This document shows positions 49,040 to 60,445 of a stretch of 64,000 nt of DNA, piece by piece. This DNA comes from Ceratotherium simum simum (lineage: Eukaryota; Chordata; Mammalia; Perissodactyla; Rhinocerotidae): positions 420,384-484,383 of the forward strand of contig NW_004454283.1 of NCBI RefSeq assembly GCF_000283155.1. Reading direction: 5' to 3'. Position 1 is the first letter of the stretch; every line of letters starts with the position of its first letter. The notes beneath the pieces were generated by a model that was given only the letters and a program-made list of their open reading frames with translations, searched no databases and was not told the DNA's origin. The position numbers and the translations under genes are program-made.

Positions 49040-49162
49040 GATAGTGTTAAGGGAAACTGAAACTGGGTTGAGGGGTGTAGGAGAACACTTTGTACTTTTT
49101 TTGGTAATTTTTCTGTAAATCTAAAATTATTTCAAAATAAAAAGTTTACTTTTTTAAAAAAG
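49040..49162 (+). mobile_element. L1 3' UTR tip
   Basis: The phrase tttttctgtaaatctaaaat followed by caaaataaaaagttt is the 3' end of an older L1M-type element. Confidence 0.7.
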
Positions 49163-49839
49163 ATAAACTCTTAGGTTTGACATAAAGTCTTTCTGCAACA
49201 CAAATCACAGGCCTAAATTGCAGGCAATAATAAAAGTTAATGCTTATCAATATCCCATGATGTCAGTTTATTGATTCATTTACTCAAATTCTCATTGCTA
49301 ACACTACATGACAGGCTGCGTTAGGTACTTGGGATAGAAAAATGAATAATATGTAGAAGTGGTAGAGTTATAGGGGACTTTTTGCTGGTGTCTTACAATG
49401 AGAAGGATCCTTTTACGTTAGCAAGGCCTTAACAAAAAGTTAGCAAGGCCTTAACAAATCAGAAGAGGAATTAGAAGTTATGATCAACACGAGGATGAAG
49501 ACATTAGTACTTTAACCAACTCACTTAACTTCTGCCCTTCAGTTGTCTCACATATAAAATAAAATTAACAAGAGTGTACCCAGCCTGAGCTTAGAGACTT
49601 GTATCAAAAGACCCTGAAGGCCCCTTAAAGTATACAATATCTTTGGTTCTGTTAAATATTCAAACCTAATATTTTGTTTGTTTCTAAAGTCACCACTCTA
49701 GATCTACCTAGACAACTCTAACAGCTTCCTAACTTTCAGTCCTCCTCTTCCTGCAATCCCCTCTATATACAGCAACTAAAAATGAACTTTCTAGAGGACA
49801 CATCATTCTACTGCTCAAAAACCTATATGAGTATAATAT
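49163..49839. other. single-copy spacer with a 22-bp tandem
   Basis: At 49417-49458 the unit gttagcaaggccttaacaaa occurs twice in tandem, exactly apart from two A bases at the junction. The rest shows nothing recognisable. Confidence 0.55.
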
Positions 49840-50025
49840 GATCTGGTGTCTAGGCCTGCGTCCCAGACCTACTTAACTAACTATGTGATGCTTAGGAAGT
49901 CATTTAACATCTGGGAGCTTCAGGTTCCTTATCTGTAAAGTGGGGTACTTTCCTCACATGGTTCTGAGGCTCACATAAGATAATGAACATGACAATATTC
50001 TGTAAATGTTAAATGATGATTATTT
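49840..50025 (+). mobile_element. MIR SINE
   Basis: Forward MIR: actatgtgatgcttaggaag, then caggttccttatctgtaaag, then ctcacataagataatgaa. Confidence 0.82.
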
Positions 50026-50182
50026 TGAATCTCTCAGGCCTACCAAATCAAATTTAAATCTTTTTATCCCAGCCTTTAAACGTTCCCTTACTTAGCTGTA
50101 CCTCACTTATCTATACCTCTCTGTCACTCCTTACCAACCACGTATACAATCTCCTCCTCTCTGTCTTTTTAGAACCATTGCA

Positions 50183-50405
50183 GGGCCGGCCCCGCGGCTT
50201 AGCGGTTAAGTGCGCGCACTCCGCTGCTGGCGGCCCAGGTTCGGATCACGGGCGCACACCGACGCACCACTTCTCCGGCCATGCTGAGGCCGCGTCCCAC
50301 ATACAGCAACTAGAAGGATGTGCAGCTATGACATACAACTATCTACTGGGGCTTTGGGGGGAAAATAAATAAATAAATAAAATCTTAAAAAAAAAAAAAA
50401 AAAAA
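50183..50405 (+). mobile_element. ERE SINE, subtype C
   Basis: A full-length copy with most CpGs intact and a long A tail. The exact 10-bp target duplication aaccattgca is at 50173-50182 and 50406-50415. It is the best-preserved subtype C copy in the window. Confidence 0.97.
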
Positions 50406-50415
50406 AACCATTGCA

Positions 50416-50789
50416 AATGACTCCTCATTGAAGCTTCCCCAGACTACTCCAACTCAGGATGCTCTTTCTCCTATGAACTCTCTTTAATCTTTCCTTCTCA
50501 CTGACACCTAGTAAATGTCTTCAAACATAATTTTCATAATTCCCCTTCCTTTCAAAACCTACAATGGTTTCCCAGTACCGTTAGCATAAAATCATGGCTA
50601 TAAATTAGATTACTGAAAAAAACAATGGCTTGTTTTGCTGTTCTTAGTGAGCCTCTTTGAAACGTAATTAAAGAGAGAGTAGTTTTACAGTTTATTTCAT
50701 TGTTTGTTTTCTTTAATTTAGCCGAGTTCATCTATTAGTTTCCAAATGATTTCATGTTGTCTTCTCCCAAATGAACAAGTTTGTGAGGG
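50416..50789. other. single-copy spacer
   Basis: No feature recognised. Confidence 0.45.
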
Positions 50790-51255
50790 TTTTTTTCAGT
50801 TTTTGAAAATTGTGGTAAAAACTCATAACTTAAAATTTACCATCTTAAACATTTCTAAGTGTACAGTTTAGTACTGTCAAGTATATTCACATTGCTGTGC
50901 AACAGATCTCCAGAACTTTTTCATTTTGCAAAATTGAAACTTGGTACTCATTAAACAACTCCCCTTCCCTGTCGCCCCCCTCGCCCCTGGCAACCACCAT
51001 TCTACTTTCTGTCTCTATGAATTTGACTGCTCTAGGGACTTCATATAAGTGGAATCATACAGTATTTGTCTTATTGTGATTGGCTATTTCACTTAGCATA
51101 ATGTCCTCAAGGTTCATCCATGTTGTTGCATGTGTCAGAATTTCCTTATATATACTACATTTTGTTTATCCATTCATCCATCAACGGACACTTGGTTTGC
51201 TTCCACCTCTTGGCTATGGTGAATAGTGCTGCTATTATCATGAAAGGTTTGAGTG
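50790..51255 (-). mobile_element. old L1 3' end, antisense
   Basis: Reverse L1M-type 3' UTR and ORF2 tail: ccctggcaaccaccattcta, then gcataatgtcctcaaggttc, then catccatgttgttgcatg. Frames are decayed. Confidence 0.88.
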
Positions 51256-51796
51256 TTTAAAAAACAAACAAACAACACCACGTTAAACAAATTTACTTCT
51301 CCAAAATACTAGGTATCTCAATGCTTGCCCCATTATTCTTCCATAACTGCCTCTCCAAGTGACTTGTGACTTGACGCATCAACCACTAAAATCACTACTT
51401 TAATTCTTACACTTGTCTAATGTATGACCATTTTTGAGATTTGGTTCTTAAATTACTATATTTTACCAATAATTCTAGCAGATGTCATCACGTCTCACCC
51501 TTTAGGTTCAACCCTAGCATATCTGGAAGACTTCAGAGATAATACTCCTGTGCCTCCTACTTCCCACTTAATTTCATTGCTTGAGTCTTAGGTGAAGAAG
51601 AGATACTCTAAGAACAGAAGAAAACAGGCAAGATTACCCGTAGAAGGAGGTTAGATTCTTAAACTTGCCCTCAAAAGGTATTTGCTCTTCTTTCCTAACT
51701 TTTCAGTTTTTAAAATATCATGTAGAGCTCAAAAAACTAAGTGAAAAGCAGAGAAAACACATTATTCTGGCAATTTGATCCTCACAAAGCTATGAG
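51256..51796. other. single-copy spacer
   Basis: No feature recognised. Confidence 0.5.
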
Positions 51797-51858
51797 GAAA
51801 GAAAAAAGAGAAAGAAAGAGAGAGAGGGAGGGAGAGAGAGAAGGGGAATGGGAGGGAG

Positions 51859-51898
<40 letters not shown>
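51797..51898. repeat. GA-rich purine tract
   Basis: A strand-asymmetric purine run of about 100 bases ends in a pure (GA)n block (about 51867-51894). Such polypurine mirror sequences can form triple-stranded DNA. Confidence 0.9.
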
Positions 51899-51899
<1 letters not shown>

Positions 51900-51929
51900 T
51901 AGCTCCCCCTTTTCATCATCGCCACCAGA

Positions 51930-52175
51930 GTAGCTAACATTTACTGACCAGTTCCTATTTGCTGGGGCTTCATTTTACATAGATTATCTCATGCAATTCT
52001 GACAACAACCCAATGAAGAAAGGTCTGTTATTAACCCCTTTTTACAGATAAGGAAACTAAGATCTAAAGATACTAAAGAACTTCCCCAAATCACAGTTAC
52101 TAAATGAAAAGCACCAAAATTTTAACTCAGAGATTGACTCCAGATCCTCTCTTCTTAACCATTATACCATAGAGT
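51930..52175 (-). mobile_element. MIR SINE
   Basis: A nearly complete reverse MIR: gctaacatttactgaccagt, then cctttttacagataaggaaa, then ctcttcttaaccattatacc. Confidence 0.88.
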
Positions 52176-52813
52176 CTCTCCATCCGCCTATTTTGTTCAC
52201 TCATGTTCTACTCCTATGTCCTCTACATTCTTCAGATCAGTGTTGGCAGAATAGTTTATCAAAGAAGGTACATTAAAGTCTTCAAGATAATGAGCTTTTT
52301 GGGGGGTGGGGGTGGGGTGGGGGGAGTTGCTACAGTCTAAGGAAAAAAAAAGTTTGGATTTGTTTTTTGTTTTTGTGTTTGAAGGCTCAAAGGAACATCA
52401 CTCAACTCGAGAGCAGGTTAAGGCCATGAGATACCTTTCATTTTAGGGATCTCCGAAATCTTAAATTAATCTGAACTAAAACATTTTGTATTTTAGCCAA
52501 AGAACATAGAAGATGTTTATTCAGTTTTCTCTTTAATATAAATTCAGTACTTACATGGACAAATATTTTTATGCCATTACCGCAACCCCAACAACTAATG
52601 CACTCAGGGGTTTAATTATACTGCTTGATCACATGAACTCTGTACCTGACCAGACAGATGGCTACTTTTGTTGTTGGTACTGCCTCCCCTCTTCTCACTT
52701 TTTCTGACAGAAAATGTGTGAAGTTTCTAAATACCTAGAAATATTAAAAAATGTCCTGTTAAACAGCTTATCTTATATTCTGAGTGGTTTCAAGGGCTTA
52801 ATCAAACACTGAG
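52176..52813. other. single-copy spacer with a G-quadruplex motif
   Basis: The G tract at 52301-52324 reads G6-T-G5-T-G4-T-G6, a textbook four-run quadruplex with one-base loops. No gene or repeat family is seen in the rest. Confidence 0.6.
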
Positions 52814-52827
52814 AAAGATGTTTATTA

Positions 52828-53123
52828 GGGGCCGGCTCCGTGGCTTAGCGGTTAAGTGCGCGCGCTCTGATGCTGGCGGCCCGGGTTCGGATCCCGGGCA
52901 CGCCCCAAGGCACCACTTCTCCCTCCACCGCGAGGCCGAGTCCCACGTACAGCAACTAGAAGGATGTGAACCTATGACATACAACTATCTCCTGGGGCTT
53001 TGNNNNNNNNNNNNNNNNNNNNNNNNNNNNNNNNNNNNNNNNNNNNNNNNNNNNNNNNNNNNNNNNNNNNNNNNNNNNNNNNNNNNNNNNNNNNNNNNNN
53101 NNAAAATCTTTAAAAAAAAAAAA
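52828..53123 (+). mobile_element. ERE SINE, subtype A, with assembly gap
   Basis: A subtype A copy cut by 100 N at 53003-53102. The exact 14-bp target duplication aaagatgtttatta at 52814-52827 and 53124-53137 shows that both sides belong to one insertion. Sibling copies have about 25-30 bases of G and A/T-rich tail where the N run lies. Confidence 0.95.
53003..53102. other. assembly gap, 100 N
   Basis: Exactly one hundred unknown bases, a conventional placeholder length. It starts after ggggctttg, just where other ERE copies run into a G homopolymer followed by A-rich tail. Confidence 0.99.
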
Positions 53124-53184
53124 AAAGATGTTTATTAAAATGTCATTAAACTTATCTTGATTATTTAATAATATTTAATAAATT

Positions 53185-53290
53185 ATATTCAGAACTTAAT
53201 ATAAGCCAGACATTGTGGTAGGTACTCGTCACACATTTAATTTACTCTTCACAACCATCTCTGGAGTTATTCCATTTTAGAGATGGCTAT
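53185..53290 (-). mobile_element. MIR SINE fragment
   Basis: Reverse MIR 3' half: agccagacattgtggtaggt, then ccatctctggagttattcc, then attttagagatgg. Confidence 0.7.
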
Positions 53291-53327
53291 CTCTAGATAA
53301 TGTACTGTTCTCTTCATTCATCTATAA

Positions 53328-53586
53328 CAAGGATTGAGAAACATTTTCTGTAAAGGGCCAGCTATTAAATATTTCAGCTTTGTTTTTCTGAGCCACATAG
53401 TCTTTGTCCCAACTACCCAACTCTGCCTACCAAATACTATGGGAAAGCAGCCATAGCCAAAACATACAGGAATAAGCATGAAAGCAGCCCCACAGATAAA
53501 AGGTAAATGAATGAGCACAGGTGTGTTCCAATAAAGCCTTATTTACAAAAACAAGCGGTTACCCAGCCATAGTTCACTGACTCCTG
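53328..53586 (+). mobile_element. hAT-type DNA transposon fossil
   Basis: A non-autonomous element of about 259 bp with the mammalian phrases ttttctgtaaagggccag, gaaagcagccatagcc and gtgttccaataaagcctta. It is flanked by an 8-bp near-duplication, atctataa at 53320-53327 and atctatat at 53587-53594, as hAT transposons make. I do not give a MER number. Confidence 0.85.
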
Positions 53587-53754
53587 ATCTATATAATAGC
53601 ATTCTTATCCTGGAATTTTGAGTTCTATAGTTCAAAGATACAATCACACTGACTCATTCAAATTTAGCTGTCCTGTCCCTTTGTCGTCATCATCAAGCAG
53701 CTTCAGAGAATTTACTCAAGATTCAGTGTACTGTACATCACCATGAAATATTTA

Positions 53755-53990
53755 CTTATGAAAACAGTTACTGAGCGTCTAAAATATGACAGGCACTATG
53801 CCAGGAACAAAGCACAATCCTTAGCTTCAAAGAGCTTACAGTTTAATGGCAGAGACAGGCAAGTAAAGAGACCATTACAGTCTGATACAGATAAATGCAA
53901 AGGGCTACGGGGTCATAGAGGAGGAATACACAACTGAGACAAGAAAGGAGACTTGAGTCAGAGAAGGCAGTCAGAGCAAAGCAAACAGAG
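53755..53990 (-). mobile_element. L2 LINE 3' end
   Basis: Antisense L2 terminus: ggcactatgccaggaacaaa, then cttcaaagagcttacagttt, then gagtcagagaaggcagtc. Confidence 0.75.
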
Positions 53991-55356
53991 AAATTTTAAA
54001 CCCACTGAAGTTTTTGGACTCATAATCTATCAATGAGCTAAACAACTAAGCTAACCAGTCACAGCTATTATAAACTGACTAAATGTACAGGAATTTGTTT
54101 TTTCGGAATCAACTTGTACCTTACGAAGATTTTAATAAGTACCAGTCTTAGTTATTAATTTTACCCAACCTACTTCTTAAAATATTTCTAGAAGATAGCT
54201 TACAATAAGAAACAAAAATAAGACAATTAAAACAAGGATAAGAAAATATGTACCATATAAAGAAGCAGAGAACTAACTCATAAAACTCAGACTACAGATA
54301 CAGATATTACAACATTTGCTAAAATTGGATGTAAAGTTCAAATCAAAATCTTCCTGGTAGACAAAACTAAAAGCAAAATATGATGAGCTACTTGTCTTAT
54401 CTCATGAATAAAAACTAATATGGATTCTTTTAAAACTGGAATGCTTTTCTTCCTTCTGTGATGTTTACCGTCTCTGCTGTTTTGCCCTACCTAGAAGGGT
54501 AGCATCATTATTTAGTCTCTGCTGATCAGTGGAAAGCAAGAAGACCTGATGATTTGCTAGACCTCAAGATAAAAACTATAAAACATTCTCTCTTCAGACT
54601 TTAAACATGACCTGTCATGGTAAATTAAATGGAACCAAGGTTTCCCTTTATCTATTCATTGATATTCCAAAAAACACTATGACAATTTCCCCATGGCTAT
54701 CATATGGTTAAATACTTCCTTTCAGTTTGGTTGTGATAACAATGGCAGAACTTCTCTCTTCTCGATAATAATAATACATTAGATGCTATAGGGAAAGGAG
54801 GCTGATATAGTTCCTGTCAGCAGAATTCTAATCAATAGGTTGTGAGTGAAAACTTTAAGTGGAATTATAAATTATTTAGCAATTCACACACAAAGAAAAT
54901 CATCCTTTACAGATACTCCCAAATGAATTTTTAAATTATCTCTGCTTGGCTGGGTCCATTTTAGGTGAAAAGGGGATAAAATTTGCAGTCTGCAACAATG
55001 TATTATTGATTCTATTCCAAAGTTTCAAATACTCAAAAAACAAAGCAAAAACCTAGGCCTCTAGTTAAAAAGAGAAAAATAATTTATATGATACTGAGCA
55101 AGAGCTTTATTAAACGATACCACTAAACTAGTACCCTAAGAAATCAAGCACAAATCTTATAATAAGTGAGGAAATGGTTATTAGCCTCTTATGAAAAATA
55201 GCTATGTCTTTAAAACTCTAAGAAATGGAGGAGAGAAAAAGAAAGAATGGGTAGAAAAAAATGCTTCTAATATTGATATTTTTCAGCATAAGATCCAGTA
55301 TTTATTGGCAAATAACTTTCCTTATACTCATAAATATAATAATCAGGGGTGAGGGG
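53991..55356. other. AT-rich single-copy interval
   Basis: About 1.4 kb free of recognised repeats. No exon evident. Confidence 0.5.
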
Positions 55357-55728
55357 TGGCCTATGGTCTGAATGTCCCCCCCCATTCACATGTTGAATCC
55401 TAAACCCCAAAGTGATGGTATTAGGAGGTGGGGGGCCTTTGGGAGGTGATTAGGTCATGAGGGTGGAAACATCATGAATGAGATTAGTGCCCTTATAAAA
55501 GCAGCACCAAAAAGAGGCCAGAGAAAGCTTCCTTGCCCCTTCCACCACGTAAGGCTACAGTGAGAAGATGACTATTTACCAGGAAGTGGGCCCTCACCAG
55601 AAACCAAACCTGCTAGCACCTGATTTTGGACTTCCCAGACTCCAGAACTGTGAGAAATAAATTTCTGTTGTTTATAAACCACCCAGTCTATGTTTTTTCT
55701 GTTACAGCAGCCTGAATGGACTAAGATG
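55357..55728 (+). mobile_element. solitary MST-type MaLR LTR
   Basis: A full-length LTR with the MST phrases gatggtattaggaggtggg, gaggtgattaggtcatgagg, cttggacttcccagact (as ttggacttcccagactcc) and ctgtgagaaataaatttctg. It carries its own aataaa signal. Matching gaggg lies on both sides (55351-55355 and 55729-55733), consistent with a 5-bp target duplication. There is no internal region, so it is a solo LTR. Confidence 0.92.
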
Positions 55729-56584
55729 GAGGGCTTTACAGTCATCATCCTCGTTTTCAAGATTTTTAGAATTTTAGAAAAGGAAAAGTTTATTTGACTC
55801 TATTCCTTTTTATGAACGTCTAAAAGACTGTCTGGCAATTTCAGATTAACTATGAGTGATGAATAAAACTGTAATTTCTTATAATCCAGTAATTCACAGC
55901 ACAAGCCATGGGAGAGGCATCTTCCAGTTGACCCAGAATTTGAAGGAAAATAGATGTCACAGTGTCAGAGCAATCTCTATCACAGGCCATGAGGTCATCA
56001 GGATTTCAGGGAGTTCTGGGTTGCGGAGCTGAACTATATTATTTGTGAATTTAGTCAGTATCCAACTAATTATCCTAATTCAATTGTCTAAAAATATATT
56101 GAGCCTTCACTGTAAGAGTTTGGGGATCTCTTATTTCTACTCTGAAACTGAAAAAAAAAAAAAAAAAAGAAAGACATATCACCATATCACTTACGTAGAA
56201 GATTTTGAGAGGAATTTTCTTGGACTCTGATTCAGGCATACTCGAAGCTAAATTTGTTTAGCCTAGTGTTGTCCTTAGAAGATCTGCAGGAAGATTAAAC
56301 CACTCCCGCCAGGAGTAAATATGAAAACTGAAAGCTAAAGATGGGTTGCTGACTACTTGAAATAAGAAGCAAAGGGAAGGAGGCAATGCAATAAATGTCC
56401 TCCTCTTCCTCTTCTTTTCCTACTTCTGTGGAAATGGCAAAACTGACCAGAATAATGCTTCTGCTTGATACAACCACTAATCTGTATATGAGCTAGAATT
56501 GCTTAGTAGGTCTGAGAGTAGACTGATACAAAGATAAGGAGAAAGCTATGCCCTGACGTGTTGGGATGCCATACCAGAGTGCTA
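55729..56584. other. single-copy spacer
   Basis: No feature recognised. An A run of about 18 bases near 56150 is not attached to any visible element. Confidence 0.5.
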
Positions 56585-56720
56585 AATTCATTCATTCATA
56601 TATTCATATACATAGTCATTCATTCAAATATTTTGAGTTTATGGCATTTATAAGGCTCTGTGCTAGTAATGCATGGAGAATACAAAGATGACTGTGTTGC
56701 TGAAAAGCTGTATGGAAACT
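56585..56720 (-). mobile_element. L2 LINE 3' tip
   Basis: Starts with an ATTC-type run (the reverse of the L2 terminal repeat) and continues ggctctgtgctagtaatgca. It is followed by a MIR-like tip, tagcacaatgtctagcacat, near 56760. Confidence 0.7.
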
Positions 56721-56879
56721 AACACCTAACGTAAGAAAATGCAGGCTTTAAAATATTTAGCACAATGTCTAGCACATAATAAGGAATCAACAAATGTTAG
56801 CCACTATAATAAAAAAATCAAATGGTTATTTAGATGATATAACAATGTTCACTAAACAATTCTTAGGATAAACACTTTC

Positions 56880-57240
56880 TAAAAACAGCTTTATTGAGAT
56901 CTAATTCACACATCATAAAGTTCACCCATTTAAAGTGTACAATTCAGTAGTTTTTAATATATTCACAGACATGTGCAACCATCACCACAATCAAATTTAG
57001 AACATTTTCATTGCCTCAAAAAGGAACCTTGCACCCCTTACCCCTCACCCTTCTATTCCCCATCCCTCCAGGCCCTAAGTAACCACTGATCAACTTTCTG
57101 TCTCTATAGACTTGCCTACTCTGGATATTTCATATAAATGGAATCATGTAATAATATGTGGTCTTTTGTGATTGGCTTTTTTTTTAAGGTTCACTCTTGT
57201 TGTAGGCATGTATAAGTACTTCATTGGAATGCTTTTTTAA
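56880..57240 (-). mobile_element. old L1 3' UTR, antisense
   Basis: Reverse L1M-type 3' region: cagctttattgagatctaat, then catgtgcaaccatcaccac, then ctttctgtctctatagactt. The right end fades near 57240. Confidence 0.85.
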
Positions 57241-58009
57241 ACTGAAGCCTTCTTCTGAAGAGCAAATAATCACTCCCTAATTTTAAAAATAAATATTTCA
57301 GTTTGCTCGAGATATGTTGCACTTATAACAGATGCCAGGATACAGCTCTCCCTCATAATTCAGTTTGAAGATATTTCATTACAAAATAAAAATTTAGAAG
57401 TCCCCAAATCCAAACAACCTCTGAAAATCATTTTTTAAAATGCCCACATTTTTAGATATAAGGACTTTAATGTGTCCATGAGTTTATTATAAAACAAAAA
57501 TAAGTTTAGTCAGAAGTGTCTAGTGAGAAAGAAATGATTTAAGCAACCAGATCTAAGTATTTTGTTTTCAGTTATCATAAATCCCACTGATTAGATGTTT
57601 CTTTCCCTCTCCCCTATTGTCCTCTGTCCCGAGAAACTTAAACCATTCATTCTTTTTCTAACTCAAGCATAAGATTTGAGGACTAAATTGCAAAGAAAAA
57701 CACGAATCTGGTTTAAGACTTTACGCCATAGTCCCAAATGAAATGAATCTATCCCACAAGAGAAAATCAGGATAAAATATAACACTGCTATTTATTTAGT
57801 TCCAGTATTTCTATTCCCATATTTAGAAGAGCCAGGTAGGCAGGGTTTCTTCATCCATAAAATGAGGGGTTGCATTATGTAATCATTAAGGTCTCTTCCA
57901 TCTCCAAGAGACTATAATTTTCTCTTTAATCCTTTTGAAAACAGGCATAAAGAGCTGCACTATGACTTGCCTGAGGCTAAACAGAATCTTGTCAGCATGG
58001 CTAGGGTCA
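57241..58009. other. mostly single-copy spacer
   Basis: A MIR-like piece is possible at about 57845-58000 (cttcatccataaaatgaggg). Nothing else is recognised. Confidence 0.4.
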
Positions 58010-58170
58010 GACTCCTGATTCGTCCCTGCATTCACCGGGGATATGCAGAGAAAGTAAGACTCAGCTCTGACCTCACAGAGTTCACAGTCTAGTAAAGGAG
58101 GAAAGACAAGTGAACGGTAATGGATGTGACAGAGTTTTAGACACAGGTCCAGGAGAAGGTAAGGGGGTAA
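58010..58170 (-). mobile_element. L2 LINE 3' fragment
   Basis: Antisense L2: agctctgacctcacagagtt, then cacagtctagtaaagg. It is short and diverged. Confidence 0.6.
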
Positions 58171-59369
58171 GAGCTGGGAATTTTGTCCTTTCTTCTTTCA
58201 AGCCCTTCACATCTCTCTGCCAAATCTGATTATTTTATAAAGCAATCTAGGTTAGACCTCATAAATTTATGTTCTTACACTAACATCTAGAAATGATCTA
58301 GTTTTACATTTTTACTCTTGACCAGGGGTAAAAATGAAGCAAGAATAATTAAACCACACTTCTCTTCTTATGGCACATAAGCAGTTATACTGATTTAAAA
58401 AGGGGGAAAAATTGCGAAATTTATTTTTAAAATGCTCTTCATTATTAATCACAAACTCTCCCTGGATCAAAAGCAATGAAGACTATTTTGTCTACCTTTT
58501 CCTTTAACAATTAAAGGTCTTTCTATAATGTGATAATTACCAAAGGATTATTTTAGCCAATGCACTCTTTACTTTCTCATTTTATTATGTTTGTCATGAT
58601 TCACATGAGCCTATCCTGCACTGCATTTTGGTGCAAAATGGAACTTTTATTTCCCTTATATTAGTAAAGGGGAACAGTCTGTCCTTGGCAAGCAAACAAT
58701 TTTGTCTGAAGTTGATAACTATTTGGGGCTTCAAGGGATTCTGTAATTATCTCAGGTCCAATTAAATGAAAGAGCAAAAAATCAAAACTGTAGGTGTATT
58801 TACTAAAGCATTAAAAACATAGGTTTGATACAATACTTTAAACACTATCAAAACACTCCTAAGCTAAAGATTTTAATTCTAAAATTTCATCAATTTAGAG
58901 AATCTAGAGAGTGAGAAAATTTCCACACACTCATAGGAAAAACACTCTAAATTTTGGATCAGGACTATTACACAGTAAAATTGAATTTGCAAATGCAATT
59001 TGTACACTTGAAGAAAAAGAAGAAGTATAGTTAAGTTAAAACTAAAATTAAATTTCTGGTCCCCTCAGCAGTCATAATTACCAGTCTAATAAAAGAGATG
59101 TACACAATAGAAACATCACTGGCATTGCCCTTGGGAGATTAGATGAATCAATTAAGAAAACGTGTGTGCTCTTAGTTAAGTTTACTGTCAATGTGATACT
59201 ACCAGAATACAATTTATCAAAATCTTTGGATCTCTGATGGCCATCTCTCTAATACTTCCTTAATTCTAATGGTCTCCAATTAGAATACTCTTGGAAATCA
59301 ACTTGATCATAGTGAGAATCGTGGGAATAGTAGACGAGAGGTATTACAGGACGGAAACATCTGATCTTG
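58171..59369. other. AT-rich repeat-free interval
   Basis: About 1.2 kb without transposon remnants, with homeodomain-type words such as gataattacc, aataattaaacc and ccaattaaatg. A conserved enhancer is possible but not shown by the sequence alone. Confidence 0.4.
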
Positions 59370-59840
59370 GCTTCAAGAATGGGTAAGATTTGGATAAGGT
59401 AAGTGGAGGTGGGCTGGGAAGTGAAAGGCAAGATAAAGTGACCCAGGCTGTAAGAAAAACCGGAGTGAAAAACAGAGCCAACAAATACAGAGACTGTATG
59501 GGAAACAATGAACAATTGGATTTGGCTGAACATTAGGCTCACTGGCTAATGAAGTTAGGTTAATCAGGGCTAAGTCATGAAGGGGCTTAAGGCTTAACAA
59601 TAAGCCTTAACAATAAGGGGCTTAACAAATAAGCTGAGGAATATGAATTTCCCTGAGCACAGAAGGAGCAATTGAAGGCTGTATGTCAGGACAAAGACTA
59701 TAAGAGACATAGTTTAAAAGATTTATGTGGTGTATGGGCAAAACAGATTGGGGAAAGGCAAAGCTGGATATGGAGGCGGGCAACAGTTAAAAACCTATTT
59801 TAATTGTCTTGTGAGAAGTGATGCTGGCCTGAACTAGGTT
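59370..59840 (-). mobile_element. L2 LINE fragment
   Basis: Antisense L2 RT C-terminal region: gggtaagatttggataaggt, then gctaagtcatgaaggggctt. Around 59585-59635 short cttaacaataag units are locally duplicated within it. Confidence 0.7.
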
Positions 59841-59890
59841 CATGGCAATGGGAACATCTAACAAAGTACAGATTTATAAGACTTTTTTTT

Positions 59891-60176
59891 GTGTGTGAGG
59901 AAGATCAGCCCTGAGCTAACATCCGTGCTAATCCTCCTCTTTTTGCTAAGGAAGACCGGCTCTGAGCTAACATCTATTGCCAATCCTCCTCCTTTTTTTC
60001 CCCACAGCCCCAACAGATAGTTGTATGTCATAGTTGCACATCCTTCTAGTTGCTGTTATGTGGGACACGGCCTCAGCATGGCTGGAGAAGCGGTGCGTCG
60101 GTGCGCGCCCGGGATACGAACCCGGGCCGCCATTAGCACAGCGCGCGCACTTGACCGCTAAGCCACGGGCCGGCCC
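59891..60176 (-). mobile_element. ERE SINE, subtype C with long tail
   Basis: A reverse-orientation copy with the double tail and a subtype C body. Imperfect flanking duplications are tataagac at 59875 and tacaagac at 60177. Confidence 0.93.
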
Positions 60177-60445
60177 ATACAAGACATTTTAATTACAGAA
60201 GAAGAATAACTCAAATGCAGGACACAAAGACGACAAGAAAATATTAAAAATGCAAAAAACATTTGCAATGTATTTAAAAGAAAAACAGTTACTATCCTTT
60301 CTACATAAAGAAAAAGATCCAGGGGCCCGCCTGGTGGCGCAAGCGGTTAAGTGCGCGAGCTTCACTGCGGTGGCCCGGGGTTCGCCAGTTCAGATCCCGG
60401 CCGCGCACCGACGCACCGCTTGGTCTTCAAGCACCAAGTCTGACT

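Noticed and set aside
52818..53138. 106-codon frame across the N run
   Set aside because: A third of it is unknown bases and the rest is ERE sequence.
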